This document shows, in pieces, positions 17,283 to 26,971 of a stretch of 64,000 bases of DNA. A model generated the notes under the pieces. That model had not been told where the DNA came from. It saw only the letters and a program-made list of their open reading frames with translations, and made no database searches. Both the position numbers and the translations under genes were made by a program. Location: positions 3,132,001-3,196,000 of the forward strand of contig NZ_WKFH01000003.1 in the NCBI RefSeq assembly GCF_014884385.1, written 5' to 3'. Position 1 is the stretch's first letter. The number at the start of each line of letters is the position of its first letter. The DNA comes from Phycobacter azelaicus (GTDB lineage Bacteria; Pseudomonadota; Alphaproteobacteria; Rhodobacterales; Rhodobacteraceae).

Positions 17283-18281
17283 ATGAAGCCGACTGTCGCC
17301 CCCTTCCCCGCCGCCCGCCTGCGCCGCACGCGTGTCTCATCTGCGATCAGGGGTCTGGTGCGGGAAAACACGCTGACGACAGATGATCTGATCTGGCCGG
17401 TATTTGTTCGGGATGGCGAAGGGATTGAGGAACCTGTGATCTCCATGCCCGGCGTCGTGCGACGTTCGGTGGACAAGATCGCAGAGGCCGCCCGCGACGC
17501 TCAGGCCCTTGGGATCCCTGCGATCTGCCTGTTTCCCTACACTGACCCGGCCCTCAAGACCGAAGACTGCGCAGAAGCCTGGAACCCGGATAATCTGTGT
17601 AATCGTGCCATACGCGCAATCAAGGCCGTGGCTCCGGACATAGCGGTAATGACTGATGTGGCGCTGGACCCTTACAACATCAATGGCCATGACGGTTTTG
17701 TCGTTGACGGCGAAATCCTGAACGATGAAACGGTCGAGGCTTTGGTAAAGATGACCCTGGCACAGGCCAATGCCGGTGCTGATATCATTGGACCGTCCGA
17801 CATGATGGACGGGCGGATTGGCGCGATGCGCAATGCATTGGAAAAGGCCGGGCACAGAAACGTCTCGATCCTGTCCTACGCGGCTAAATACGCATCCGGC
17901 TATTATGGACCATTCCGCGATGCCGTCGGAGCCTCAGGAGCTCTGAAAGGTGACAAGAAGACTTACCAGATGGACCCTGGTAATTCGGACGAGGCGCTTC
18001 GCCTCATTGAGCGGGACCTTCAGGAAGGTGCGGATATGGTCATGGTCAAACCGGGCATTGCCTACCTTGATATCTGTTACCGCGTGAAAACCGCCTTTGG
18101 TACCCCAACCTTTGCCTATCAGGTGTCCGGTGAATACGCTATGGTCCAGGCCGCGGCACAGAACGGATGGATCAACGGAGAACAGGTCATGCTCGAAAGC
18201 CTTTTGGCTTTTAAGCGAGCAGGATGCGATGGGATATTGACCTACTTTGCCCCGGAAACAGCGCGCATCCTGAACGGGTGA
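17283..18281 (+). CDS. hemB: Delta-aminolevulinic acid dehydratase (porphobilinogen synthase)
   Basis: A 332-residue cytoplasmic enzyme that condenses two 5-aminolevulinate molecules into porphobilinogen for haem, cobalamin and bacteriochlorophyll. The catalytic lysines lie in SYAAKYASGYYGPFRDA and MVMVKPGIAYLDI. The metal loop reads ALDPYNINGHDG, with Ala/Asp in place of the cysteines of zinc enzymes, so this is the zinc-independent class seen in Pseudomonas and Rhodobacter. It is divergent from the membrane-protein gene, with the promoter expected in 17118-17282. Confidence 0.96.
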   Translation: MKPTVAPFPAARLRRTRVSSAIRGLVRENTLTTDDLIWPVFVRDGEGIEEPVISMPGVVRRSVDKIAEAARDAQALGIPAICLFPYTDPALKTEDCAEAWNPDNLCNRAIRAIKAVAPDIAVMTDVALDPYNINGHDGFVVDGEILNDETVEALVKMTLAQANAGADIIGPSDMMDGRIGAMRNALEKAGHRNVSILSYAAKYASGYYGPFRDAVGASGALKGDKKTYQMDPGNSDEALRLIERDLQEGADMVMVKPGIAYLDICYRVKTAFGTPTFAYQVSGEYAMVQAAAQNGWINGEQVMLESLLAFKRAGCDGILTYFAPETARILNG

Positions 18282-18456
18282 TATCCACGAAAGTTCTAGT
18301 TTCCGCAGTCCGGGGGCAAGATGCTGCTCACCACGCCTTCTGGCCAGCGTGCGATGGATGACATGCTGCGGAAATGTGCGTATAATCTCACGAAAGCCAG
18401 AAAATTGGCCTTGGACGACAGACTTTCAACGACAACGTGACAGGCAGATAATCACA

Positions 18457-19032
18457 ATGAGCAGACACCCCTCTACCCGCGTTACACGCCGCGGCTTCAC
18501 CTTGGGAGTTCTGGGCGCAGTCGGGGCGGTTGCCGCCTGCGGAAACGGCGTCGGCACCAACAACGCGGCCACGATCGATGCCCGCGTCGATGCCACCCTG
18601 AACCAGATGTATCGCGAATACCCGAACACCATTGATCTAGCGGAGAAGTCCACCGGCATGCTGGTGATGCCGCTGGTCACCGAAGCCGGCTTTCTGGTCG
18701 GTGGTGCCTATGGGCGCGGCGCGCTGCGGATCAACGGGGTGACCGTTGACTACTACTCCACCGTCAAAGGCAATGCAGGCCTGCAGATCGGCGCGCAGCA
18801 ATACGCCCATGTGTTGTTCTTCATGACAGATGATGCGCTTGCGGGCTTCCGTCGCTCCTCCGGCTGGGCGGCCGGAGCGGATCTGGAATATGTGGTGCGC
18901 GATGATGGAAACTCGGTCGCCGCCGACACCAATACGCTCACCTCTCCTATTTTGGCTGCGGTGTTCGCCCAGGCAGGCCTTCGTATCGGAGCGACCTTGG
19001 AAGGCACCAAATACACTCGCATCATTCCCTGA
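18457..19032 (+). CDS. SYLF/YSC84-domain lipoprotein with Tat-type signal
   Basis: A 191-residue exported protein. The N-terminus has a twin-arginine motif (TRRGFTLG) followed by a hydrophobic stretch and a lipobox (VAAC), so it is probably a Tat-exported lipoprotein. The mature part is a SYLF lipid-binding domain (EKSTGMLVMPLVTEAGFLVG, YSTVKGNAGLQIG). The ATG at 18457 is chosen because it puts the signal at the N-terminus; the frame extends further upstream without support. A strong hairpin follows. Confidence 0.85.
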   Translation: MSRHPSTRVTRRGFTLGVLGAVGAVAACGNGVGTNNAATIDARVDATLNQMYREYPNTIDLAEKSTGMLVMPLVTEAGFLVGGAYGRGALRINGVTVDYYSTVKGNAGLQIGAQQYAHVLFFMTDDALAGFRRSSGWAAGADLEYVVRDDGNSVAADTNTLTSPILAAVFAQAGLRIGATLEGTKYTRIIP

Positions 19033-19068
19033 CCCGTTGCGCCGTGCAGTCGGATGGATCAAAAAAAG

Positions 19069-19096
19069 AAGGCGCGCCATAATTGGCGCGCCTTTT
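19069..19096. terminator. Bidirectional terminator
   Basis: The arms AAGGCGCGCCA and TGGCGCGCCTT form an 11-bp stem with a TAAT loop. It has an A-run before it and T's after it, and serves both the lipoprotein gene and the convergent dehydrogenase gene. Confidence 0.85.
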
Positions 19097-19117
19097 CAGT
19101 TTCTTGAAAGGTTAAGC

Positions 19118-19990
19118 TCATCCACTTTCCCGCAGGCGTTTGAACAAGGACGAGGTATCCCAACGCCCACCGCCCATCTTTTGAACATCCTTGTAGAACT
19201 GATCGACCAGGGCCGTTACGGGCAGGCTGGCCCCCGTTTCATCAGCGGCGTCGAGGCAAATACCGAGATCCTTGCGCATCCAGTCAACGGCAAAGCCATG
19301 TTCGAAATGATCATCCAGCATCGTCTCGTAGCGATTCGACATCTGCCAGCTACCCGCTGCGCCTTGGCTGATGACTTCGACCACCGCACGGCCGTCAAGC
19401 CCGGCTTTTTCAGCGAAATGCAGTGACTCCGCCAATCCCTGAACAAGACCTGCGATCGCGATCTGGTTGCACATTTTTGTCATCTGACCTGCACCGCTGT
19501 CGCCGATACGGCGACAGATCCTCGCATAGGCATCGATAATCGGCTCTGCCTTGGCATAGGCTTCGGCGTCGCCGCCGCACATCACCGAGAGGACGCCGTT
19601 TTCCGCGCCGGCCTGACCACCGGAGATCGGCGCATCCACGAATGAAATGCCTTGTGCCTTTGCAGCTTCATAAAGCTCGCGCGTGACCTTGGCCGATACA
19701 GTCGTGTGATCCACAAAAATGCTGCCCGGCTCCATCCCTGCAAATGCGCCGTCCTCACCCAGGCAAACCGACCGCAGGTCATCATCATTGCCAACGCAGG
19801 ACATCACGAACTCAGCACCCTTGGCTGCTGCGCGCGGTGTTGACGCGCTGGCGCCCCCATGCTCCGAAGCCCAACTTCCGGCCTTGTGTGTAGTCCGGTT
19901 ATAAACCGTAACCTCATGCCCGGCGGATTTAAGGTGGCCTGCCATTGGATAGCCCATTACCCCCAATCCCAGAAACGCAGTTTTTGCCAT
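19118..19990 (-). CDS. NAD(P)-dependent beta-hydroxyacid dehydrogenase
   Basis: A 290-residue oxidoreductase of the 3-hydroxyisobutyrate dehydrogenase / tartronate semialdehyde reductase family. It has the N-terminal nucleotide motif FLGLGVMGYPMA, the substrate signature DAPISGGQAGAENG near residues 119-132, and the catalytic Lys in GAGQMTKMCNQ. The Arg of YNRTT after the second strand suggests NADP(H). The exact substrate cannot be read from sequence; glyoxylate, succinic semialdehyde or 3-hydroxyisobutyrate are possible. GAGGGAAAAG precedes the ATG. Confidence 0.85.
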   Translation of the reverse strand: MAKTAFLGLGVMGYPMAGHLKSAGHEVTVYNRTTHKAGSWASEHGGASASTPRAAAKGAEFVMSCVGNDDDLRSVCLGEDGAFAGMEPGSIFVDHTTVSAKVTRELYEAAKAQGISFVDAPISGGQAGAENGVLSVMCGGDAEAYAKAEPIIDAYARICRRIGDSGAGQMTKMCNQIAIAGLVQGLAESLHFAEKAGLDGRAVVEVISQGAAGSWQMSNRYETMLDDHFEHGFAVDWMRKDLGICLDAADETGASLPVTALVDQFYKDVQKMGGGRWDTSSLFKRLRESG

Positions 19991-20103
19991 GTGCTTTTCC
20001 CTCGTGCTGACTTCGCTTATGTTGGCGTCACCCTAGCATTGGCGCCGCAGGGTGCAATTGCGCCGAGGCCCCAAATCAAGAAAACAAACGGAAAATATCC
20101 TTT

Positions 20104-22590
20104 ATGGCGCACCTCTTCCGCTGGCTGCTTCGTCTCACCGCCTCTTTGATTCTGCTCGGGTTGGCCGCCCTTCTGCTGGCCTACTACTTTGCCTCGCAAT
20201 CCCTGCCGGACTACACCAAGACGATTGCTCTTCCCGGCCCTACTGCCCCGGTGGAGATTGTACGTGACAATGCGAATGTGCCGCACATCTTTCCCAGCCT
20301 CGGCGCCAGCGATGAGGATGCATTTTTTGGCCTCGGATATGCCCACGCCCAGGATCGCCTTTGGCAGATGGCGGTAATGCGCCGCACCGCACAGGGCCGC
20401 CTTTCCGAGGTGTTCGGCCGCCGCACAGTGGACGTGGACACCTTTGTGCGAAGGCTGGATCTTTATCGTCTGTCTCAGCAATCGGTTGCCGTGCAAACGC
20501 CAGAAACCCTGGTTGCCTTGCGTGCCTATTCGGCAGGCGTGAATGCGCGTCTGCAAGAGATCAACGAAGAGGCCCTTGGTCGCGGGGCCCCGGAGATGTT
20601 CCTCTTCAACATGCCTCTCGCCCCTTGGCAGCCCGCAGACAGTATCGCCATTATGAAGCTGATGGCCTTGAAACTGTCAGGACATCTACACGAAGAAATC
20701 CTGCGCGCGCGCACATCGCTGGCTCTGGATGATCCTGAACGGCTACCCGATATTTTGCCTGATGCCCCTGGTTCAGGCATTGCCGCCCTGCCTGAGTACG
20801 CTGCACTTTTCCCAAATTTGCAACGGTTTGCGGGAAGTACTTCAATAAGTCCTGCGGATCCTTTGTCCCCCTTGTTCCCCCTCGCGCCACGCGGGCGCGG
20901 TGGAGCATCAAATGCCTGGGCGGCCGATCCCAGCCGTTCCGCCACTGGGGGAACGCTGCTGGCCAATGATCCGCATCTTGGCCTGAGCGCGCCTGGTATC
21001 TGGTATCTGGCGCGCATGGAACTTGCGACCGGGGGGGTCATTGGCGGCACTATTCCCGGTGTGCCCGCAGTGATCACCGGGCGGTCAGATCGCCTCGGCT
21101 GGGGGATCACCTCATCCTACATGGATGATCAGGATTTGTTCATCGAGAAGATCAACCCGCAGAACCCCGAAGAATACCTGAGCCCCGAAGGCTACAAGCC
21201 GTTCACAACCCGGCGTTCCATTATCAACATCAAGGATGCCCCGCCAATAACTCTGACGCTGCGCTGGACGGCCAATGGCCCGGTCTTGCCCGGAACCCGG
21301 TTTGATTTGGGGACGATCACGCCCCCCGGACATGTTGTTAGCCTGGGTTGGACAGCATTGAGCGGTGAGGACACCTCTGTCAGCGCTGCCATTGCCCTGA
21401 TGCGGAGCGGCACGGTTCAGGAAGCGATCAAGGCCGGCGAAGCCTATATCGCCCCCTCACAAAACCTTGTCCTTGCCGATCAGCGCACGATTGCCATGAA
21501 GACGGTTGGAGCCATCCCACAGCGGGATGCGCGCCACCAAAGCAAGGGCCGCATGCCAAGCCAGGGTTGGCGCCGGGAAAATCTCTGGCAAGGCCGCGCG
21601 CCCTATGCGGCCAACCCGGAATTCGTAACCCCACGCGGTGGTATTTTGGGCAATACCAACAACAAGGTAGTGGAACGCCCCTTTCCCAACCATGTATCTT
21701 TTGACTGGGGTGACACCCAGCGCATCCATCGCTGGCGCAAGCTCATGCAGACCCGCGAGGTTCATACCCGTGACAGCTTTATTGAAGCGCAGCTTGACAC
21801 GGTTTCTTTCTCGGCTCGCACCCTGCTGCCACTGATCGGCGCCGATCTTTGGTTCACAGGAGAGGCCGCACCGGAAGGAAGCAGAGAACGGCAGCGCCAT
21901 TCCGCCTTGCGCCTTCTGTCCGAATGGAATGGCGAGATGAATGAACATCTGCCGGAGCCGCTGATCTACGCGGCCTGGGTGCGCGCCTTGCAACAGCGAT
22001 TGATCGCAGACGACTTGGGTACGCTCGCCGAAGAGTTCAAACATGTTGATCCGCTTTTCATCGAACGGGTTTACCGTGATATCGACGGCGCCTCCGTGTG
22101 GTGTGATGTTCGCCAAAGCGCGCCGCGTGAAACCTGCACGGATATGGCACGCCTTGCTCTTGACGATGCTCTACTTTGGATCGAAGAGCGCTACGGCACA
22201 GCGCTCGAATCCCTGCGCTGGGGAGATGCGCATCAGGCCGCGCACGATCATGAAACCTTGGGTGAAGTGCCGTTGCTCCGGTTCTTCGTGAACATCCGCC
22301 AAACCACCAGCGGCGGTGACAACACGTTGCAACGCGGTCGCACATCTGGCGAAGGCCCGGAGCCGTTTCAGAACGTACATGCGGCTGGCTATCGCGGAGT
22401 CTATGATTTTGCCGATCCCGACAGTTCAGTCTTTGTCTCTGCAACCGGTCAGTCTGGGCATTTTCTGTCCCGCCACTATGATGACATGGCGCAGCTTTGG
22501 CGCCGCGGGGAATACGTACCAATGTCGCTGGATGCGGATCTTGCGCGCGCGGCCGCCGTCGGCGTCACCCGGATCACCCCAAGGAACTGA
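20104..22590 (+). CDS. Penicillin acylase family amidase (Ntn hydrolase)
   Basis: An 828-residue precursor with an N-terminal membrane anchor or signal (about residues 12-30). Penicillin acylases self-cleave, exposing an N-terminal Ser on the beta chain; here that Ser is residue 269 in GRGGASNAW, followed by the conserved LLANDPHLGL. The rest of the beta chain has IPGVPAVITGRSDRLGWGIT, as expected. Substrates in this family include acyl-homoserine lactones and beta-lactams; which applies is unknown. Its stop is six bases before the antiporter start, indicating an operon. Confidence 0.9.
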   Translation: MAHLFRWLLRLTASLILLGLAALLLAYYFASQSLPDYTKTIALPGPTAPVEIVRDNANVPHIFPSLGASDEDAFFGLGYAHAQDRLWQMAVMRRTAQGRLSEVFGRRTVDVDTFVRRLDLYRLSQQSVAVQTPETLVALRAYSAGVNARLQEINEEALGRGAPEMFLFNMPLAPWQPADSIAIMKLMALKLSGHLHEEILRARTSLALDDPERLPDILPDAPGSGIAALPEYAALFPNLQRFAGSTSISPADPLSPLFPLAPRGRGGASNAWAADPSRSATGGTLLANDPHLGLSAPGIWYLARMELATGGVIGGTIPGVPAVITGRSDRLGWGITSSYMDDQDLFIEKINPQNPEEYLSPEGYKPFTTRRSIINIKDAPPITLTLRWTANGPVLPGTRFDLGTITPPGHVVSLGWTALSGEDTSVSAAIALMRSGTVQEAIKAGEAYIAPSQNLVLADQRTIAMKTVGAIPQRDARHQSKGRMPSQGWRRENLWQGRAPYAANPEFVTPRGGILGNTNNKVVERPFPNHVSFDWGDTQRIHRWRKLMQTREVHTRDSFIEAQLDTVSFSARTLLPLIGADLWFTGEAAPEGSRERQRHSALRLLSEWNGEMNEHLPEPLIYAAWVRALQQRLIADDLGTLAEEFKHVDPLFIERVYRDIDGASVWCDVRQSAPRETCTDMARLALDDALLWIEERYGTALESLRWGDAHQAAHDHETLGEVPLLRFFVNIRQTTSGGDNTLQRGRTSGEGPEPFQNVHAAGYRGVYDFADPDSSVFVSATGQSGHFLSRHYDDMAQLWRRGEYVPMSLDADLARAAAVGVTRITPRN

Positions 22591-22596
22591 TCAGTC

Positions 22597-23784
22597 ATGC
22601 AGGACCAAGCCGTTCCACTGATCGTTTTCGGTCTTTTGTTCTTTGCGGGGCTTGCCGCTGACCGGATCGGACGGCGTTTTCACCTGCCACGGGTGACGCT
22701 TCTTCTGGGGTTCGGGATGTTGGTCGGCGAGGCCGGCTTTGATCTCTTGCCCGAGAGCCTGACACGCCTTTATCCCGTGATTGCGGTAGTTGCGCTTAGC
22801 GCGGTTGCGGTTCTGCTCGGTAGTGCTCTTTCCCTGCACAACCTGCGCGAACATGGCAGCACGGTTCTTGTGGTGTCGCTTTCGATTGTGGTCGTCACTC
22901 AGCTGGTGGTCAGCGCAGCGCTTTGGGCCATTGGACTGCCGGTCATTCTGGCCCTTCTGCTGGGAGCAATGGCAACCGCGACTGATCCAGCAGCCACCTA
23001 CGATGTCATCGATCAATCCGGCCAAGACACCTCCTTTACCAGAACTCTCAAAGGGTTGGTGGCCATTGATGATGCTTGGGGATTGCTGGCTTTCACCCTC
23101 GCCCTAGTGGTGATTGACCTGATCCTCGGCGCTGGATCCGGCACAGCGCCGCTGGCAGAGGCCGCTTACGAGATCCTCGGCTCTATCGCACTTGGATGTG
23201 CGATAGGCGTTCCTGGTGCGCTTTTGACCGGGCGACTCTCGGATGGGGAACCGCTTAGGATCGAGGCGCTCGGTCTGATCTTCCTGACCGCGGGCCTCGC
23301 ATTGATGCTGGACCTTTCCTACCTCGTCGCAGGCATGACGGTCGGGGCTGTGATCGTGAACCTGGCTCAGCACCATACGCGTGCCTTTCACGAAATCCGC
23401 AATTTCGAGTGGCCCTTCATGATAATTTTCTTTGTTCTGGCAGGCGCAACGCTGGTCCCCTCTGATCTGGTCACCTACGGTCTGGCCGGGCTTGCCTATA
23501 TCGTTTTTCGGATAGCGGGGCGGATTCTGGGCGGACTGGTTGGGGGCAAGATGGCGCATGTTCCCCGAAACGAAGGCCCCTATTTTGGCGCCGCTATGCT
23601 CCCTCAGGCAGGAGTGGCCATCGGGATGGCTCTGGCCGCATCAGAGCGTTTCCCAGAGTATGCCCACCAGATCATGGCGCTGGCGATCGGAACCACTGCC
23701 GCCTTTGAGCTTGTCGGACCGATCATCGCCGCCCTGACCATTACAGCTCAGTCCAGATCCGCGGAACTTCGGAACACCGACTGA
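22597..23784 (+). CDS. Cation:proton antiporter, CPA family
   Basis: A 395-residue inner-membrane protein with about twelve helices and no cytoplasmic C-terminal regulatory domain. The ion-binding helix carries ATATDPAAT near residues 127-135, and FMIIFFVLAGATL is the second family landmark. It probably exchanges Na+ or K+ for protons. It follows the penicillin acylase gene by six bases and converges on hflX with only seven bases between stop codons. Confidence 0.85.
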   Translation: MQDQAVPLIVFGLLFFAGLAADRIGRRFHLPRVTLLLGFGMLVGEAGFDLLPESLTRLYPVIAVVALSAVAVLLGSALSLHNLREHGSTVLVVSLSIVVVTQLVVSAALWAIGLPVILALLLGAMATATDPAATYDVIDQSGQDTSFTRTLKGLVAIDDAWGLLAFTLALVVIDLILGAGSGTAPLAEAAYEILGSIALGCAIGVPGALLTGRLSDGEPLRIEALGLIFLTAGLALMLDLSYLVAGMTVGAVIVNLAQHHTRAFHEIRNFEWPFMIIFFVLAGATLVPSDLVTYGLAGLAYIVFRIAGRILGGLVGGKMAHVPRNEGPYFGAAMLPQAGVAIGMALAASERFPEYAHQIMALAIGTTAAFELVGPIIAALTITAQSRSAELRNTD

Positions 23785-23791
23785 CCAGTGC

Positions 23792-25063
23792 TCACAGAGC
23801 GTCGTATTGTGCCTTTTGCTTTGGAGTCCACAAAACGGTGATATCAAAACCGCTATCTGTCTGTTCCTCGCTGACCACAACATCCTGCCGAAACAGCCAG
23901 GCACGCTGTTTTCCTTGCGAAAAGTCAAGACTAAGTAGATCCTGATGCTTCTTGCCTTGCAGCTTTTCAGCAATGTCCGACAGAAGCCCGTCGATCCCTT
24001 CGCCCGTGAGGGCTGAAATCGCGTGGATATTCTCTTCGCGCCCTGCTCGGTCACGCCGCGCAGCGGCTTCATCCTCGTTCAGGTTGTCAAGCTTGTTCCA
24101 AACCTCGATCAGGGTACGCTCCTCGTCCACCCCGAGAGAGGCAAGGATCGCGGCAACATCAGCGGCCTGATGCTCGCTTTCGGCATGGCTGATGTCACGC
24201 ACATGCAAGATCACATCAGCCGCAAGAACCTCTTCCAGTGTCGCCCGGAAAGCCGCGACCAGTTCGGTCGGAAGGTCTGAGATAAACCCGACGGTATCGG
24301 ACAGGATCACCTCTGGCCCATCCGGCAGTACAAGGCGCCGCATCGTCGGATCAAGAGTGGCAAAGAGCATATCTTTGGCCATCACTTCCGCACCGGTCAA
24401 GCGGTTGAATAGCGTTGACTTTCCCGCGTTGGTATAGCCAACCAAGGCAACGATCGGATAAGGCACCTTGGCGCGGGCCTCGCGGTGCAGCGTACGGGTC
24501 TTGACCACCTTGTCCAGCTGTCGACGCAGGCGCACAAGTTGGTCGTCAATGGCACGGCGGTCGGCCTCGATCTGGGTTTCACCGGGCCCGCCGACGAACC
24601 CCAAACCGCCCCGCTGCCGTTCGAGGTGTGTCCAAGCCCGCACCAATCGGGTCCGCTGATAACTCAGCGCTGCCATTTCCACCTGCAAAACGCCCTCGCG
24701 GGTGCGCGCGCGGTCCGAGAATATTTCAAGGATCAGGCCCGTGCGGTCGAGTATCTTTACCTTCCATGCCTTTTCGAGGTTGCGCTGCTGCACCGGCGAT
24801 ACAGGGCCGTCGATCAACACCAATTCAACCTCTTCGCCCTTAAGGCGCTGTGCCAACTCGTCGATCTTGCCTGATCCAAACAGCATTCCCGGCTGCGCCT
24901 TGGGCAGCCGCACGATATCAGAGCCGATCACATCAAGATCGGGCAAAGCCCGGGCAAGGGCTACGGCTTCTTCCAGCGCAGGTTCTGGATCGCGCCTGTC
25001 TGGGTCGGATTTGATTTCTGGATGCAGCACCCAGGCTCGGGTGCGCTTCCTGTCATGCTCCAT
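23792..25063 (-). CDS. hflX: Ribosome-associated GTPase HflX
   Basis: A 423-residue GTPase that splits stalled ribosomes. After an N-terminal domain (LPKAQPGMLFGSGKIDEL) and coiled-coil linker come the G motifs: GYTNAGKSTLFN (G1), DTVGFISDLP (G3) and NKLD (G4). The ATG at 25063 shares its A with the hfq stop codon (TGATG), so the two genes are translationally coupled. Confidence 0.95.
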   Translation of the reverse strand: MEHDRKRTRAWVLHPEIKSDPDRRDPEPALEEAVALARALPDLDVIGSDIVRLPKAQPGMLFGSGKIDELAQRLKGEEVELVLIDGPVSPVQQRNLEKAWKVKILDRTGLILEIFSDRARTREGVLQVEMAALSYQRTRLVRAWTHLERQRGGLGFVGGPGETQIEADRRAIDDQLVRLRRQLDKVVKTRTLHREARAKVPYPIVALVGYTNAGKSTLFNRLTGAEVMAKDMLFATLDPTMRRLVLPDGPEVILSDTVGFISDLPTELVAAFRATLEEVLAADVILHVRDISHAESEHQAADVAAILASLGVDEERTLIEVWNKLDNLNEDEAAARRDRAGREENIHAISALTGEGIDGLLSDIAEKLQGKKHQDLLSLDFSQGKQRAWLFRQDVVVSEEQTDSGFDITVLWTPKQKAQYDAL

Positions 25064-25302
25064 CAAGAGGCGTCTTCACCTTCATAGAGGCTGATCGGCT
25101 GCGCCGGCATGATTGTGGAAATCGCATGTTTGTAAACCAGCTGCGACTGACCATCGCGGCGCAGAAGAACACAAAAGTTGTCGAACCAGGTGATCACACC
25201 CTGCAGTTTCACACCGTTGATAAGAAAGATAGTAACCGGAACCTTGGTTTTGCGAACGTGATTCAGGAAGGCATCCTGAAGATTCTGTCTGTCCGAAGCC
25301 AT
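25063..25302 (-). CDS. hfq: RNA chaperone Hfq
   Basis: A 79-residue Sm-like protein that forms hexamers and pairs small RNAs with messengers. The Sm1 region is [20 protein letters not shown] and the Sm2 region is [12 protein letters not shown]. The C-terminus is short, as in other alphaproteobacteria. It lies downstream of trkH, with about 130 bases between, and is coupled to hflX. Confidence 0.97.
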   Translation of the reverse strand: MASDRQNLQDAFLNHVRKTKVPVTIFLINGVKLQGVITWFDNFCVLLRRDGQSQLVYKHAISTIMPAQPISLYEGEDAS

Positions 25303-25434
25303 TATTGTTATCTCGCCTTTTTTCTTGCTATGCGCTGCGGGCCAACGCGCGGTATCAAATCCAACTATGGACGCAGTCCAATCGGGTTTCCACCCGAAAA
25401 AGACCCGTTCCTGTCGCAGGTTAACCAGCTTTGC

Positions 25435-26970
25435 CTAGCTGCGCCAGAGATTTGGCGACAAAAGCGCGATGATTGCCAGTGTTTCAAGCCGTCCTAGAAC
25501 CATTGCCAAACAAAGCACCAGTTTGGCCGAAGGTACCAGCTGGCCAAGCATGATCGGCTCACTCGCAGCGATTTCTGTCAGCGGTCCCGTGGTGGACAAC
25601 GCCGCAATCGCAAGGATCAACGAGGTTTCAAAGTCCGTTCCCAGCGCCGCCAGCAAAATGCTAATGAGTGCAAGCGACAAGGCAAAAAGCATGAAAAAGA
25701 CCCAGGCGACAAAGGCACCGTTCTTTTGCAGGCGCCTGTTACCTCCACCGCCGCCACTGACCGAAGAGGGATGGACCAGCCGCTCCATCTCACCAAGGCC
25801 ATTGAGGTAGAGCGCGTAGACTCGCAGAAGTTTTACGCCGCCGGCCGTGGTCGCAACACCGCCACCGATCAGAGCAAGGCCCAGAAGGATCATACCGGGC
25901 GTATTCAGACCTGACCAATCCTGCGCTGTCTGCCAATCGGCGCTTTCAAAACCGGTGGTAGACAGGAAGGACATGACGGTAAACAAAGCCCCCCAGAAAG
26001 CGCGCAGGGCTTGGATCGCATCTTCATCTGCAGCCACCTCAAAAGTCGCCAGCCAGTGGCGCAGGAACAGCAGCAGCGGCACACCAAAGACGATCAAAAG
26101 CCCGGCACGAAATTCCGGATCGCGGTCCAATCGCCCATGCCCGTTGGTGACCGTATCGCTGGAAAAGGTCAGTCGGGACAAGGCGAAAAACATGAACAGA
26201 AACATGACCATTTCACCTGCAACGCCGCTGCTGGCCTCATGCGTTCCCCCAACTGCAGAGATCCCGGAAGTTGCCATGACCGACATGGAATGCGTCAATC
26301 CGGGAAGCGCTTTGCTGCCCGTGATCATCAGCAGCGTCCACAGGATCAGCGTCAGTGCCGAATAGACCGGAGTCAGGGCGCGCGCGACCATGAACAGCCG
26401 TCTGCGCGGATCAGCTTGTTGCATTTGAACCGGCGTGCCGCCACCTCCGCCGGGCTCTCCGCGCGCCGTTACCTCAAAGCCGCCAAGAAAAAGCGGTGCG
26501 AGGATCGCAGATGCAGCAACCCACATCAAAAGCCCGCCAAGCCACCCAACGAGCGCGCGCCACAGATGCACGCTGGGCGGAAGGCGTGCTGGATCGGCGA
26601 AAACATCGGCGCCCGTCGTGGTTACTGCGCTGACCATGTCAAAGTAGGCATTCAGAAAGCTTGTATTCTTGAGCGCATCATGGACAGGAATAGCCAGAAA
26701 GACCGGCAATACTGCAAAGGTTGCGAGAAGAGACAAAAGCTGGCCCGGCATCCCGAACCGCGGCTTACGGTTACCCAACGCCAAGGCGATGACGGCGACC
26801 GCAAACAAGCCCAGAAGGCCAGAGAAAAAGAAACTTTGCGATGTAGGGTGATCGTTCAATACCACCGCGTGCACCGCAGGGATCCACATGGCAATGCAGG
26901 CGATGCCCCAGATCAGCAGGAACAGCGGCAGGCGTAAAAGGCCGGTCGGAGCCGTGAAACGATGCGCCAT
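25435..26970 (-). CDS. trkH: Trk potassium uptake protein TrkH
   Basis: A 511-residue membrane subunit of the Trk K+ uptake system. The four pore loops are visible as TTGADVF, GGTHEASSG, TTGFESADW and ATTAGGVKL. It works with TrkA, whose stop codon lies one base upstream of this start, so both subunits come from one transcript. Confidence 0.94.
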   Translation of the reverse strand: MAHRFTAPTGLLRLPLFLLIWGIACIAMWIPAVHAVVLNDHPTSQSFFFSGLLGLFAVAVIALALGNRKPRFGMPGQLLSLLATFAVLPVFLAIPVHDALKNTSFLNAYFDMVSAVTTTGADVFADPARLPPSVHLWRALVGWLGGLLMWVAASAILAPLFLGGFEVTARGEPGGGGGTPVQMQQADPRRRLFMVARALTPVYSALTLILWTLLMITGSKALPGLTHSMSVMATSGISAVGGTHEASSGVAGEMVMFLFMFFALSRLTFSSDTVTNGHGRLDRDPEFRAGLLIVFGVPLLLFLRHWLATFEVAADEDAIQALRAFWGALFTVMSFLSTTGFESADWQTAQDWSGLNTPGMILLGLALIGGGVATTAGGVKLLRVYALYLNGLGEMERLVHPSSVSGGGGGNRRLQKNGAFVAWVFFMLFALSLALISILLAALGTDFETSLILAIAALSTTGPLTEIAASEPIMLGQLVPSAKLVLCLAMVLGRLETLAIIALLSPNLWRS

Positions 26971-26971
26971 G

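Noticed and set aside
25387..25402. Terminator downstream of trkH
   Set aside because: The six-bp hairpin (TCGGGT / ACCCGA) has its T-run on the wrong side for leftward transcription, so trkH and hfq may be co-transcribed.
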